Shown: positions 9,152-18,017 of the stretch, piece after piece
How positions within the stretch are numbered: position 1 is the stretch's first letter
Layout: each line of letters begins with the position of its first letter
Assembly: GCF_902829295.1 (NCBI RefSeq)
Contig: NZ_CADEPL010000012.1
Span: forward strand, 91,022-155,021
Direction of reading: 5' to 3'
From: Vogesella oryzae
Lineage (GTDB): Bacteria > Pseudomonadota > Gammaproteobacteria > Burkholderiales > Chromobacteriaceae
DNA: 64,000 bases
Notes under the pieces: generated by a model
Told to the model about the DNA's origin: nothing
The model's database searches: none
Seen by the model: only the letters and a program-made list of their open reading frames with translations
Program-made: the position numbers and the translations under genes

Positions 9152-10066
9152 TTATAGCGCGTCGAACAGCGACAGCTGGCTGACACGGCCATACACCTTC
9201 TGTGTGGCCTGTACCGCGATGGTGTAACCGTTCAGCTCCACCGCCGCCTTGCCGTAATCCAGCTGTCCCAGCGTCAAAGCGGCCTGCTGGTTGGACAGGC
9301 TGACGTTGGCGTGGCTGTCGTCCAGCGACTGCAGGGTATTCTGCGCCCCGCCCTGCTGCGCGATCTTGGCGGTCACCGAGCTCATGGTGCTGTCCACCAT
9401 GTCCAGACTGCCGCGGATGCTGCTCTGGGTCGCCGGCGCGCTGATGTCCAGCCCCGGTGCCTGCAGGATGGCAATGGTGCTGTCCAGCTGGTTGAGCAGG
9501 GTAGCCATCTCGTCCAGGCTGACGTTGGCCGCCTGGGTCACGCCGTTGCCCACCATCACCAGCTGCGGATTGGTATTGCCGCCAAAGGCGTAGCGGCTAC
9601 CGGCGGCGCCAGCGGCGTTGAAAGTGACGGTCGCCTTGTCGCTGGCGGTACCGGAAAACAGATAATGCCCTTCGTCATCACGGCTGTTGACGCTGTAGTA
9701 CAGGCTGTCGCGCAGCGCGCTCAGCGAGCTGGCCATCGCCGCCACGTCGGCATTGCTGTTGCCGCCGTTATCCGCCGCCCACACCAGCAAGTCGCGCACC
9801 TGCTGCATGTCCTTGTTCATGCCCTCCATCAGCGACTCGTTCTTGGTCAGCCGGGTACGCAGCGCACCGATATTGTCGCGGTACTGGCTCAGCGCGGCAT
9901 CTTCGCGCTCCAGCCGCGACAGGCGCACGCTGGTCACCGGTTCGTCCGACGGCTTCAGGATGCGCTGGCCGGTGGCCATCTGCTGCATCAGGTCGGCCAT
10001 GTGGCTGTTGGCAAGCTGCAGGGCCTGGTTCATGGTGGCGCTGTACTGTGTGCTGGCGATACGCAT
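9152..10066 (-). CDS. flgL: Hook-filament junction protein FlgL (HAP3)
   Basis: A 304-residue flagellin-fold protein at the hook-filament junction, exported by the flagellar type III system. The N-terminal D0/D1 helices read MRIASTQYSATMNQALQLA and MATGQRILKPSDEPV. The C-terminal helix carries LGQLDYGKAAVELNGYTIAVQATQKVYGRV. Two mid-domain strands surround HYLFSGT, a FlgL hallmark. It lies 12 bases after flgK in the same unit and is followed by the LafW-like gene. Confidence 0.95.
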   Translation of the reverse strand: MRIASTQYSATMNQALQLANSHMADLMQQMATGQRILKPSDEPVTSVRLSRLEREDAALSQYRDNIGALRTRLTKNESLMEGMNKDMQQVRDLLVWAADNGGNSNADVAAMASSLSALRDSLYYSVNSRDDEGHYLFSGTASDKATVTFNAAGAAGSRYAFGGNTNPQLVMVGNGVTQAANVSLDEMATLLNQLDSTIAILQAPGLDISAPATQSSIRGSLDMVDSTMSSVTAKIAQQGGAQNTLQSLDDSHANVSLSNQQAALTLGQLDYGKAAVELNGYTIAVQATQKVYGRVSQLSLFDAL

Positions 10067-10078
10067 GCAAAGCTCTCC

Positions 10079-11455
10079 TTAACCCATCATGGCCAGCGTG
10101 CTGTCAAACAGCTGGTTGGCCACGGCGATGACTTTCATATTGGCCTGGTACATCTGCTGGAACTGCACCAGGTTGGTGGCTTCTTCGTCCTGGCTGACGC
10201 CGCTGGTGGATTTCCAGCTCTCCTCGGCCTGGGTGCGCACCGTCTGCGAGGTGGTCAGCGCGGTCTGGTTCTGCTGGCTCTGCGTGCCGAGATTGCCCAT
10301 CAGCTGGGTATAGGCATCGCCCAGGGTCACGCTGCCCAGATTGCCGACCGCCATGCTCTGGCTGCGGATGGCGATGATCTGCAGCAGATTGCTGCTGTCG
10401 CCGGGCGCCGTCGCGTCGGCGGAAAACGCCAGATCCTGCGCCTGCAGCCCCGGCACTACGCTCAGCGGGCTACTGTTGCCCGGGGTAAAGCTGAACAGCG
10501 GCCCGCCGCTGGTACCTGCGGGAGTAAAGCCCGCGGCCAACTGCGCGTTCACCGCCGTAGCAAGGCCGGAGGCCATGTCCGACAGCGACTGCTGCAGCGG
10601 CAGCAGCACCTGCTGTTCCATCTGCCCCAAGCCGCCCATCGCGCCGCCCAGCTGGCTGTCCGGCAGGGTGAAGCTTTCCTTGGCGAACTGCAGCGTCAGC
10701 ACCTGGTTGCCGCTGACGGTGTTCTGTGCGGCCAACACCCCGGCCAGATGACCGGCCACCAGCGGCGCGCCGTTCAGCAGCGACACATTGCGCGAACCGT
10801 CCGGCTGGTCCACCACCTGGATGCCGACCAGCTTGGCCAGCTGGTCGATACTCTGGTCGCGCTGGTCGATCAGCCCGGACGCACTGGTGCCGGTGGCCTG
10901 CGCGGCGCTGATTTCATCGTTGTACTTGGCGATGGCGGCACTGTAGGCGTTGATCTGCGTCACCATGCTGCTGCGCTGGGCCGCCACCGAGACGCGCTGG
11001 TTCACCAGCACCTGCGACAGGGTGTTGAAGCTCTGCGCCAGCGCACCGGCGGAAGTCAGCACCTGCTGCCGCAGCGGGCTGGACGACGGGTCCACGCTGG
11101 CGGCGTTCAGCGCCTTGAAGAAGCCATCCAGCCCGACGTTGATGCTGGCGGTGCTGCTGCCCATCACCTGCTCCAGCTGGGTCATATACGGCTGCATGGT
11201 GTCGAAGCTGCCCAGCTGCGAGTTGGCCGCCCACAATTGCTGGCTCTTGTAACTGTCGGAAAAGCGCAGCAAGGCGCTGACCTGCACCCCGCTGCCGGCA
11301 GTGCCGACCCCGGCCTCGCGCGGGGCCACCGACGTCAGCAGCACCCCCTGGCGGGTATAGCCGGGTGTCATGACGTTGGCGATGTTCTGGCTGCTGGCAT
11401 TCAGCGCGGCCTGGGCGGCCACGGCGCCGGTCAGCGCGATATTGATCATGCTCAT
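10079..11455 (-). CDS. flgK: Hook-filament junction protein FlgK (HAP1)
   Basis: A 458-residue first hook-associated protein. The N-terminus shows the rod/hook signature (ALNASSQNIANVMTPGYTRQ, residues 17-36). The C-terminus ends in the D0 helix NLVQFQQMYQANMKVIAVANQLF. Length is normal for the family. It starts its own transcription unit behind a sigma-28-type promoter (11492-11517), separate from flgB-J. The unit probably continues through flgL, the LafW-like gene and the lipoprotein. Confidence 0.96.
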   Translation of the reverse strand: MSMINIALTGAVAAQAALNASSQNIANVMTPGYTRQGVLLTSVAPREAGVGTAGSGVQVSALLRFSDSYKSQQLWAANSQLGSFDTMQPYMTQLEQVMGSSTASINVGLDGFFKALNAASVDPSSSPLRQQVLTSAGALAQSFNTLSQVLVNQRVSVAAQRSSMVTQINAYSAAIAKYNDEISAAQATGTSASGLIDQRDQSIDQLAKLVGIQVVDQPDGSRNVSLLNGAPLVAGHLAGVLAAQNTVSGNQVLTLQFAKESFTLPDSQLGGAMGGLGQMEQQVLLPLQQSLSDMASGLATAVNAQLAAGFTPAGTSGGPLFSFTPGNSSPLSVVPGLQAQDLAFSADATAPGDSSNLLQIIAIRSQSMAVGNLGSVTLGDAYTQLMGNLGTQSQQNQTALTTSQTVRTQAEESWKSTSGVSQDEEATNLVQFQQMYQANMKVIAVANQLFDSTLAMMG

Positions 11456-11491
11456 ACGGTAATTACCATTCAGGGGGCGTCTGTCTGCAGT

Positions 11492-11517
11492 GCGACCAAA
11501 GCGGCCGACAACTTAAA
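11492..11517 (-). promoter_or_regulatory. Sigma-28-type promoter of flgKL
   Basis: On the minus strand ATTTAAG is followed, 15 bases after its G, by GTCGCACTG. The same two elements with identical spacing precede flgM, fliD and the flagellin gene, all late flagellar units. The pattern fits a TAAA-N15-GCCGATAA type -35/-10 for FliA. The start codon of flgK is about 37 bases downstream of the -10 element. Confidence 0.7.
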
Positions 11518-11529
11518 TCCGTGCCGCGT

Positions 11530-11895
11530 TCAGCCCTTGCCGCCAGGCAACAACTGCTTCACCAGCATGTCGGCAATGCCGAACGCGCGCTGCGTCGCCA
11601 GGCTGTCGGCCACCTGGCCATCGGCGAAATCCAGCATGTCGCGCTCGCGACGGTTATTGAAGATGCTGTCCTCGTCGCTGAACGCCTCGTTGCTCTTGCG
11701 CATCTGCTGCAACAGCTGGCGGATGAACATGCCTTCGAACTTCACCGCCGCGTCCTGTACCCGCTTGTGTTCGGCGGCATCGGCCGGCGCAGTGGCACCG
11801 CTTGGCACGGCTGCCGCCGCGATCGCCGGCTGCGCGGCATCTGCCGCCGGGGTCAGCGGCAGGGCGGCAAGCTGCCGCAAATCGTTTGGCTGCAT
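11530..11895 (-). CDS. flgJ: Rod-cap protein FlgJ, N-terminal domain only
   Basis: A 121-residue protein matching the rod-binding half of FlgJ: VKFEGMFIRQLLQQMRKSN (from about residue 51) and MLDFADGQVADSLATQRAFGIADMLVKQLLP. Enteric FlgJ is about 313 residues with a C-terminal peptidoglycan hydrolase, and that half is missing here. A separate glucosaminidase gene at 18738-19454 in the flgMN unit probably supplies it. It follows flgI after one base, which suits rod assembly. Confidence 0.93.
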   Translation of the reverse strand: MQPNDLRQLAALPLTPAADAAQPAIAAAAVPSGATAPADAAEHKRVQDAAVKFEGMFIRQLLQQMRKSNEAFSDEDSIFNNRRERDMLDFADGQVADSLATQRAFGIADMLVKQLLPGGKG

Positions 11896-11896
11896 A

Positions 11897-13003
11897 TCAG
11901 ATCACCACCAGTTCGCCATCGATGGCACCGGCTTCGTCCAGCGCCTGCAGAATGGCCATGATGTCATCCGGCGTGGCGCCGGTACTGTTGACGGTGTCGA
12001 TGATGGTCTGCAGGCTGACGCCGTCCGGCCACTTGAACATGTGGCCCACGCCCTGCTCCACCTTGATGCTGGAAGACGGCGTCACCGTGGTATTACCGCC
12101 GGCCAGCGCATTGGGCTGGCTGACGTTGTAGCCCTCGGAGATCACCACCTTCAGCACGCCGTGCGATACCGCTGCCGGATGCACGCGCACCCCCTCGCCC
12201 ACCACCACCGTGCCGGTACGGGTGTTGAAGATCACCTTGCCGACCTCCGCCCCCACCTCGACATTCATCGCGTTGAGGCGGGCGACAAACGCCACCCGCT
12301 GTGTCGGGTCCTGCGGCGCCACTACTTCTACCGAGGTGGCATCGCGCGCGCTGGCGATGCGGCCGAACTGGCGGTTTACCGCGTTGACGATATTGGTGGC
12401 GGTCTGGAAGTTAGGCCGCTTCAGGCTGAGCTTCACCGTCGGCTTGCTGTCGAAATCGGTGGCGATCTCGCGCTCGATGCTGGCACCGCGCGGAATACGC
12501 CCGGCAGTCGGCAGGTTGACGGTGACGCTGGAGCCGCTGTTGCCCTGCGCGGCAAGCGCCGGCACCACCAGATTGCCCTGCGCCAGCGCGTACACCTCGC
12601 CATCCACCCCGCGCAGCGGGGTCAGCAGCAGCGTGCCGCCGCGCAGGCTCTTGGCATCGCCCAGCGACGACACCGTGACATCGATGGTCTGGCCCTTGCT
12701 GTAACCGGAGGGGAAGGTCGCGCTCACCATCACCGCCGCGGTGTTCTTGGCGGTCGGCGAGGTACCCGGCGGCAGCTTCAGGCCGAACTGCTGCAGCAGG
12801 TTGGTCAGCGACTGGCCGACATACTTGGCCTGGCTGCCGTCACCGCTGCCGGCCAGCCCCACCACCAGACCGTAACCGATCAGCTGGTTGTCGCGGATAC
12901 CTTCCACGCTGACCAGATTGCGCAGCGGCTGCGCCGCCAGCAGCGGTGCCAGCAGCAGGCAGGCCAGCAGCAGGCAGCCGCCGTTCAGGAATCGAGAGTT
13001 CAT
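11897..13003 (-). CDS. flgI: Flagellar P-ring protein
   Basis: A periplasmic P-ring subunit of 368 residues from the ATG at 13003; a GTG five codons upstream is possible. The signal peptide is MNSRFLNGGCLLLACLLLAPLLAA. Family signatures are RDNQLIGYGLVVGLAGSGD, KNTAAVMVSATFPSGYSKGQTIDVTVSSLGDAKSLRGGTLLLTPL (positions about 85-130), and the C-terminal DDIMAILQALDEAGAIDGELVVI. It sits between flgH and flgJ in the flgB-J operon. Confidence 0.96.
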   Translation of the reverse strand: MNSRFLNGGCLLLACLLLAPLLAAQPLRNLVSVEGIRDNQLIGYGLVVGLAGSGDGSQAKYVGQSLTNLLQQFGLKLPPGTSPTAKNTAAVMVSATFPSGYSKGQTIDVTVSSLGDAKSLRGGTLLLTPLRGVDGEVYALAQGNLVVPALAAQGNSGSSVTVNLPTAGRIPRGASIEREIATDFDSKPTVKLSLKRPNFQTATNIVNAVNRQFGRIASARDATSVEVVAPQDPTQRVAFVARLNAMNVEVGAEVGKVIFNTRTGTVVVGEGVRVHPAAVSHGVLKVVISEGYNVSQPNALAGGNTTVTPSSSIKVEQGVGHMFKWPDGVSLQTIIDTVNSTGATPDDIMAILQALDEAGAIDGELVVI

Positions 13004-13043
13004 CACGCGTTCACACACTCACTAGACAAGGTTGGCCGCAACA

Positions 13044-13697
13044 TCAGAACGGCATCCACGGACTGTTGAAGAAGCGCGTCAGCCAGCCCGGGTTGCCGGA
13101 ATCCGCCAGCGCGCCCTTGCCGAAATACTGGATGCGGGCATTGGCCACCCGCAGCGACGACACCTGGTTGCTGCTGTCGATATCGCCGGCGCGCACATAA
13201 CCGGACAGACGGATGACTTCCTCGCCCTGGTTCAGCGTCAGGCTTTTCTCGCCCTTCACCAGCAGCAGGCCATTGGCCTGCACCTGCTGCACGATCACCG
13301 TCACCGCGCCCTGCAGCGTGTTCTGCTGCGTGCTGGTGCCCTTGCCGTCGAACTTGCGCTGCGCGTCCAGCGAGGCATCCAGCTTGACGGCACTGCCCAG
13401 CACCACCGCCGGCTGTACCGAGGTGGAGCTGTTCTTGTCGAGCGTAGTGCCGGCCGACTTGCTGGCCTGGGTGGTTTCCTGCAGCAGCACCGTCAGCACG
13501 TCGCCGACGCGGTAGGCGCGCTGGTCGGCCACCAGCGACCAGCCGCCGGCCGGTGCGAACAGGCCGCCGGCCTGGCCGCGCGCGGCGGCCAACTGTGCCG
13601 GCGGCGGATCGTAACTGCCGTCCGGCGCCGGCGGCAGCAGACCGCTGCAGGCCGCCAGCAGCAGCGGCATGGCGAGGGCAAACAGCGCGCGCGTCAT
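13044..13697 (-). CDS. flgH: Flagellar L-ring lipoprotein
   Basis: A 217-residue outer membrane L-ring subunit. The signal ends in lipobox LAAC (Cys17). The body includes YRVGDVLTVLLQETTQASKSAGT and GDIDSSNQVSSLRVANARIQYFGKGALADSG, the classic FlgH C-terminal signature. Its start overlaps the flgG stop by 4 bases. Confidence 0.96.
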   Translation of the reverse strand: MTRALFALAMPLLLAACSGLLPPAPDGSYDPPPAQLAAARGQAGGLFAPAGGWSLVADQRAYRVGDVLTVLLQETTQASKSAGTTLDKNSSTSVQPAVVLGSAVKLDASLDAQRKFDGKGTSTQQNTLQGAVTVIVQQVQANGLLLVKGEKSLTLNQGEEVIRLSGYVRAGDIDSSNQVSSLRVANARIQYFGKGALADSGNPGWLTRFFNSPWMPF

Positions 13698-14482
13698 CGT
13701 ACCGCTTGCGCCAGGTACTGCAGCATATTGTCGGAGGCGGACAGCACCTTGGTGTTCATCTCGTACACGCGCTGCGCGGCGATCATGTCCACCATTTCCT
13801 CCACCACCTGCACGTTGGAGCCTTCCAGCGCGCCCTGCTTGAGCTTGCCGATGGCGCCCTCGCCCGGCGCGCCCACGGTCGGGGCGCCGCTGGCGGCGGT
13901 TTCCTGGTACAGGTTGTCACCCAGCGCCAACAGGCCGGTCGGATTGACGAAGTTGGCCAGCTGCAGCTTGCCCACCTCGCTCGGGGCGGCATTGCCCGGC
14001 TGCTGCACCGACACGGTACCGTCCTCGCCGATGGTGATGGCGGTGGCGTTGGTCGGGATGGTGATGTCCGGCTGGATCGGCAGACCCTGCGCGTTCACCA
14101 GCCGGCCTTCGGCGTTGATCTGCAACTGGCCGGCGCGGGTGTAACCGGTCTCGCCGTTGGCCATTTCCACCTGCAGGAAGCCGTTGCCGACAATGGCCAC
14201 GTCCAGCGGCTGGCTGGTGGTCTGCAGATTGCCGGTGGTAAAGATTTTCTGGGTGCCCACCAGGCGGGTACCGTTGCCCAGCTGGGTGCCGGAGGGCGAG
14301 CTGCTGTTGGCGCCGTTCTGCGCGCCCGGCTGCTGGTCCACCTGGTAGAACAGGTCCTCGAACACCATGCGGTCGCGCTTGAAGCCGACGGTGTTGACGT
14401 TGGCCAGGTTGTTGGCGATGGCCTGCAGGCGGGCGTCTTCCGCCTGAATGCCGGTCTTGCTGATCCACATTGCTGGATTCAT
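13694..14482 (-). CDS. flgG: Distal rod protein FlgG
   Basis: A 262-residue distal rod protein exported by the flagellar type III apparatus. It begins with the rod signature (MNPAMWISKTGIQAEDARLQ, then IANNLANVNTVGFKRDR). The central FlgE/F/G domain has QPLDVAIVGNGFLQVEM and YTRAGQLQINAEGRLVNAQG. The C-terminus is ALEGSNVQVVEEMVDMIAAQRVYEMNTKVLSASD. Length is as in E. coli FlgG (260). Confidence 0.96.
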   Translation of the reverse strand: MNPAMWISKTGIQAEDARLQAIANNLANVNTVGFKRDRMVFEDLFYQVDQQPGAQNGANSSSPSGTQLGNGTRLVGTQKIFTTGNLQTTSQPLDVAIVGNGFLQVEMANGETGYTRAGQLQINAEGRLVNAQGLPIQPDITIPTNATAITIGEDGTVSVQQPGNAAPSEVGKLQLANFVNPTGLLALGDNLYQETAASGAPTVGAPGEGAIGKLKQGALEGSNVQVVEEMVDMIAAQRVYEMNTKVLSASDNMLQYLAQAVR

Positions 14483-14491
14483 GTTGACTCC

Positions 14492-15217
14492 TTAGGAACG
14501 AATCAGACGGTTGCCGCTGTCGGCCATCCCGTCCGCGGCCTTGAACAGGCGCATCTGCATTTCGAAATCGCGGTTCAGGCTCATGGTCTGCAGCATCTCT
14601 TCCACTGCCGACACATTACTGCGCTCCAGATAGCCGCCCTTCACCTGCACGCTGTCGTCGGCGTCCAGACGTTGGCCGCTGCGCGACACCAGCAGGCCGG
14701 CCTCGTTTTTCTGCATGCTGGCCGCCGGCGGATTCACCAGCTTCAGCCGGTCCACCGTCTGCGGCTCGCCACCGGCGGCCGGCACGATGCTGATCATGCC
14801 GTCCTGGCCGAAGCTCACGCTCTGGTACGGCGGCAGCACGATGGGGCCGCCATCGCCCATTACCGCGCGGCCGTTGAGCGTCAGCGCGCCGTCGCCATCC
14901 ACTGCGAAGGTGCCGGCGCGGGTGTAGGCCTCGCCGCCGCCGTAAGCGACGGCAAAGTAGCCCTGGCCGCTGACCGCCACGTCGAGGTCGCGGCCGGTCT
15001 GTACCAGTGTGCCGCTGGCAGTGTTGACGGTATTGGCCTGCAGCAGCGCCAGGTGACGGGAGTCGTAACCGTAGCCGGCCACCTGCTGCGCCTGCGCCTG
15101 TTCCATGTCGGCGCGGAAACCGGCGGTTTCCACGTTGGCCAGGTTGTTGGCGTGTACCTGTTGGGCATGCAGCGCGCGGTCGGCCGCGCTCATCGCGGTG
15201 TAAATCAAGGCATCCAT
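14492..15217 (-). CDS. flgF: Proximal rod protein FlgF
   Basis: A 241-residue rod protein with the N-terminal motif MDALIYTAMSAADRALHAQQVHANNLANVETAGFRAD. The body shows DLDVAVSGQGYFAV and AYTRAGTFAVDGDGALTLNG, and the C-terminus SNVSAVEEMLQTMSLNRDFEMQMRLFKAADG. It is shorter than FlgG and lies between flgE and flgG, the conserved place. Confidence 0.95.
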   Translation of the reverse strand: MDALIYTAMSAADRALHAQQVHANNLANVETAGFRADMEQAQAQQVAGYGYDSRHLALLQANTVNTASGTLVQTGRDLDVAVSGQGYFAVAYGGGEAYTRAGTFAVDGDGALTLNGRAVMGDGGPIVLPPYQSVSFGQDGMISIVPAAGGEPQTVDRLKLVNPPAASMQKNEAGLLVSRSGQRLDADDSVQVKGGYLERSNVSAVEEMLQTMSLNRDFEMQMRLFKAADGMADSGNRLIRS

Positions 15218-15231
15218 TTACGCGGCTCCGC

Positions 15232-16422
15232 TTACATCGCCTGCATCAGCGACTGCACCATCTGGTTCTCGGCCGAGATCACCTTGCTGTTGGCCTGGTA
15301 GTTGCGCTGCGCGGTCATCAGGCCGACCAGTTCCGAGGTCACATTGACGTTGGACTGTTCCAGCGCGCCGGTAGCCAGCTTGCCGGTAAGGCCGGTGCCC
15401 GGCGACGACAGCAAGGCGGTGCCGGAGGCATTGGAGGCCTCCCACGCGGTACCGCTGACCTGGGTCAGCGCGCCTTCGTCCGGGAAGGCGGCCAGCGCCA
15501 GCATGCCCACGCCCTGTTTCTGGCCGTTGCTGTACTGCGCCAGCAGGGTGCCGTCCTCGGCCAGCGACACGCCGGTCAGGGTGCCGGAAGCATAGCCGTC
15601 GCTGCTGTTCACCGAAGTGGTGCTCTGGCCTGCAAACAGCGTGGTGCCGGCGTAGTTGAAGTCGACGGTCAGTGCCGCGGCACCGGCCGGGGTCCCCAGG
15701 TTCAGCGCTACCGGCGCCGCCGGCGACACCAGCTGGCCGGCGGTATCGAAGTTCAGCGTAGTGGTCGCCGCCACCGGCGCACCGTCGCAGGTGTAGTTGG
15801 CGGTGACCTGGTTGGCGCCGGTCTTGACGAAGTACTGGGTCACGGTGTGCTGAGCACCCAGCGAGTCATATACCGTGGACACCATCGAGCTGTTGAACGA
15901 GGTCGGGTCGGCAGCGTTGAACGGCACGGTGGCCGGGGTGCTCCAGTCGGCAGACAGGTTGGCCACGTACTGCACGGCGGAAGTCTGCTTGGCGGCAATC
16001 TGCCCCACCGGCACCTTCAGGTCGCCCAGCGCGCCCTGCACGCTGCTACCGGCCACGGTGGCATAGCCCTGCACGCGCTGGTTGCCGGAGGCAATCAGGT
16101 AGCCGTCCTTGTCGACGTTGAAAATGCCGACGCGGGTGTACTGCACGCTGCTGTTGGCCGGATCGCGGGTCACGAAGAAACCGCGGCCGGTGATGGCCAC
16201 GTCCAGCGCACGGCCGGTGGACTGGATATTGCCGCCATTGGTGATCGACTGGGTGATCGAGCCTGCCGCCACGCCGTTGGCCTGGCTGCCGGCATACACC
16301 GAAGTAAAGTTGGTGCGGCTGGACTTGAAGCCGTAGGTGCCGGAGTTGGCAATATTGTTGGTGATGGTGTCGAGCTGGTCCTTGATGGCGTTGATGCCGG
16401 ACAGTGCGATATCGAAGCTCAT
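15232..16422 (-). CDS. flgE: Flagellar hook protein FlgE
   Basis: A 396-residue hook subunit. The N-terminal motif is MSFDIALSGINAIKDQLDTITNNIANSGTYGFKSSR. The D1 domain has NGGNIQSTGRALDVAITGRGFFVTRD. The C-terminus is LEQSNVNVTSELVGLMTAQRNYQANSKVISAENQMVQSLMQAM. Hook length is presumably set by the FliK encoded at 23292-24440. It lies downstream of flgD, its hook-cap partner. Confidence 0.96.
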   Translation of the reverse strand: MSFDIALSGINAIKDQLDTITNNIANSGTYGFKSSRTNFTSVYAGSQANGVAAGSITQSITNGGNIQSTGRALDVAITGRGFFVTRDPANSSVQYTRVGIFNVDKDGYLIASGNQRVQGYATVAGSSVQGALGDLKVPVGQIAAKQTSAVQYVANLSADWSTPATVPFNAADPTSFNSSMVSTVYDSLGAQHTVTQYFVKTGANQVTANYTCDGAPVAATTTLNFDTAGQLVSPAAPVALNLGTPAGAAALTVDFNYAGTTLFAGQSTTSVNSSDGYASGTLTGVSLAEDGTLLAQYSNGQKQGVGMLALAAFPDEGALTQVSGTAWEASNASGTALLSSPGTGLTGKLATGALEQSNVNVTSELVGLMTAQRNYQANSKVISAENQMVQSLMQAM

Positions 16423-16442
16423 GCTGATTCCTTTCAGCCAGC

Positions 16443-17105
16443 CTAGACGGCCGGACGACCGTTGAATTGGGTGATTGCCGAGGCGTCGACCTTGCCGACA
16501 CCGGAAACATTGAGAATGGCGTTGCCATTGCTGTCGATGCGCATGCTGCTGAGCGTGCCGGCGATTTCCACCGCCAGGCCAGCGCCGCTGTCGGTGCTGG
16601 CGGCGATGGCATAGCTGCCGGCCGGCAGACCCAGCGCCACCGGGTCGATGTCGAAACCGATTTCGCCGGCGCTCTGCGGCCCCAGCGCCACGCTATGCAC
16701 CGCGCCGTCCATGCCGGTCAGGTTCAGCGTCAGCTTGCTGGTGGCGTAATCCAGGTTGACCACGCCGTGCAGCGGCCGGTCGGCCAGCTCCACGCTGCCG
16801 GTGTGTACCAGCACATTGCTGCCAACCTGGTTGCCCAGCGCCAGCGTCTGCAGGTTCTGCAACATGCCGTTGCCGGTGCCGGTCTGGCTGGCCATCTTGC
16901 TCAGCGCCTCCACCTGGCTCAGCTGCGTCAGCTGGCTGACGAACTGGCTGGGGTCGGTCGGCGACAGCGGATCCTGGTTCTGGATTTGTGCCACCAGCAG
17001 CTTGGTGAACATGTCCGACAGCTGGCCGCTGTCGGTGGCGCCCAGAATGGCGTCGCCGGTACTGGCGCTGCTGCCGAGGCTGCTGCCGTTCAATGTGGTT
17101 TGCAT
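16443..17105 (-). CDS. flgD: Hook-capping protein FlgD
   Basis: A 220-residue scaffold needed for hook polymerisation. The N-terminal conserved block is FTKLLVAQIQNQDPLSPTDPSQFVSQLTQLSQVEAL (residues 33-68). A Tudor/FnIII-like region follows with VNLDYATSKLTLNLTG and DIDPVALGLPAGSYAI. The gene starts two bases before the flgC stop end and belongs to the flgB-J unit. Confidence 0.95.
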   Translation of the reverse strand: MQTTLNGSSLGSSASTGDAILGATDSGQLSDMFTKLLVAQIQNQDPLSPTDPSQFVSQLTQLSQVEALSKMASQTGTGNGMLQNLQTLALGNQVGSNVLVHTGSVELADRPLHGVVNLDYATSKLTLNLTGMDGAVHSVALGPQSAGEIGFDIDPVALGLPAGSYAIAASTDSGAGLAVEIAGTLSSMRIDSNGNAILNVSGVGKVDASAITQFNGRPAV

Positions 17106-17107
17106 GC

Positions 17108-17533
17108 TTAACCTTCTCCCAGTTTCAACAGGTCCTGCTGCATGCCCTTCACGCGCGACAGCACTTCCACATTGGTTTCAAACGCGCGGCTGGCCGACAG
17201 CATGTCGGTCATTTCTTCCACCGGATTCACATTCGGGTAAAACACCATGCCCTCGGCATTGGCCAGCGGATTGTCCGGCTCGTAGGCCTTGCGCAGCGGG
17301 GTGGTGGTTTCCACCACGTCCAGCACCTGCACCTTGGCGGCGGAACCGCGGTCGGCAAAGTCCTGGCCCGGCAGAAACACGCTGGCAAACACCGGCTTGC
17401 GCGCGTGGTAGGTGGCCTGCTCGCTGCCCGCCGCGCTCTGCGCGTTGGCCAGATTGCTGGCAATGGTGTTGAGACGGATGCTCTGCGCGGTCATGGCGGA
17501 ACCGGCAATCTGGGCGATATCACGGAAACTCAT
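17108..17533 (-). CDS. flgC: Proximal rod protein FlgC
   Basis: A 141-residue rod protein. N-terminal SAMTAQSIRLNTIASNLANAQSA and C-terminal YPNVNPVEEMTDMLSASRAFETNVEVLSRVKGMQQDLLKLGEG are the conserved FlgC ends. It lies 15 bases after flgB. Confidence 0.96.
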   Translation of the reverse strand: MSFRDIAQIAGSAMTAQSIRLNTIASNLANAQSAAGSEQATYHARKPVFASVFLPGQDFADRGSAAKVQVLDVVETTTPLRKAYEPDNPLANAEGMVFYPNVNPVEEMTDMLSASRAFETNVEVLSRVKGMQQDLLKLGEG

Positions 17534-17548
17534 GCTTGCTCTCTATGC

Positions 17549-17917
17549 TCAGGACGTGCCGTTGATGGCCTTGGCCAGCCCCTTGAGTTTCATGTTCAGA
17601 AACGCAAGGCTGGTCTGGAAATCGGTGGTGTTCTGCGAAAACGCGGCCTGCTCCACTCCCAGCTCGACGGTGTTGCCGTCCTGGCTGGGCTGGTTCGGGC
17701 GGCGGTAGCCCAGCGACGGGCCGTCGCTCAGCGCCAGCATGCCGTCCTCGTCGCCGCTGGCCAGTTGTTCCATGCTGGCGCGAAAATCCATGTCGCGCGC
17801 CTGGTAGCCCGGGGTGCTGACGTTGGCAATGTTCGATACCAGCACCTTGCTGCGCTCGGCGCGCAGTTTCAGCGCGTCGGCATGCAGCCCCAGCGCCTGC
17901 TCGAAGTTAATCCCCAT
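17549..17917 (-). CDS. flgB: Proximal rod protein FlgB
   Basis: A 122-residue rod protein, first gene of the flgBCDEFGHIJ operon. It shows FEQALGLHADALKLRAERSKVLVSNIANVSTPGYQARDMDF near the start and the C-terminal LNMKLKGLAKAINGTS. A TGAGGA ribosome site precedes the ATG. The 100-base gap to divergent flgA must hold the promoters of both units. A TATAAT (17973-17978) points towards flgA, but no sigma-54 or sigma-28 element is convincing for flgB. Confidence 0.95.
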   Translation of the reverse strand: MGINFEQALGLHADALKLRAERSKVLVSNIANVSTPGYQARDMDFRASMEQLASGDEDGMLALSDGPSLGYRRPNQPSQDGNTVELGVEQAAFSQNTTDFQTSLAFLNMKLKGLAKAINGTS

Positions 17918-18017
17918 CTGTGTTTCCTCACTGCCTACTGCTGTTTCGCCTCCCCGACCGATGCCGGAGCCGTATAATTTGCGGTCTACCTATCCGGCCA
18001 GACCCGCACCTGCCACC

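Noticed and set aside
9311..13069. A 1252-codon open frame on the plus strand
   Set aside because: It is antisense to flgL, flgK, flgJ and flgI, which have full family signatures. High GC favours long open frames on the opposite strand.
13553..15301. A 582-codon plus-strand frame over flgH, flgG and flgF
   Set aside because: It is a shadow of three well-supported rod and ring genes.
17918..18017. Sigma-28-type promoter for flgB
   Set aside because: GCCGGATAG occurs on the minus strand but no TTTAAG-like element is 15 bases upstream. flgB is a middle gene and would not be expected to have one.
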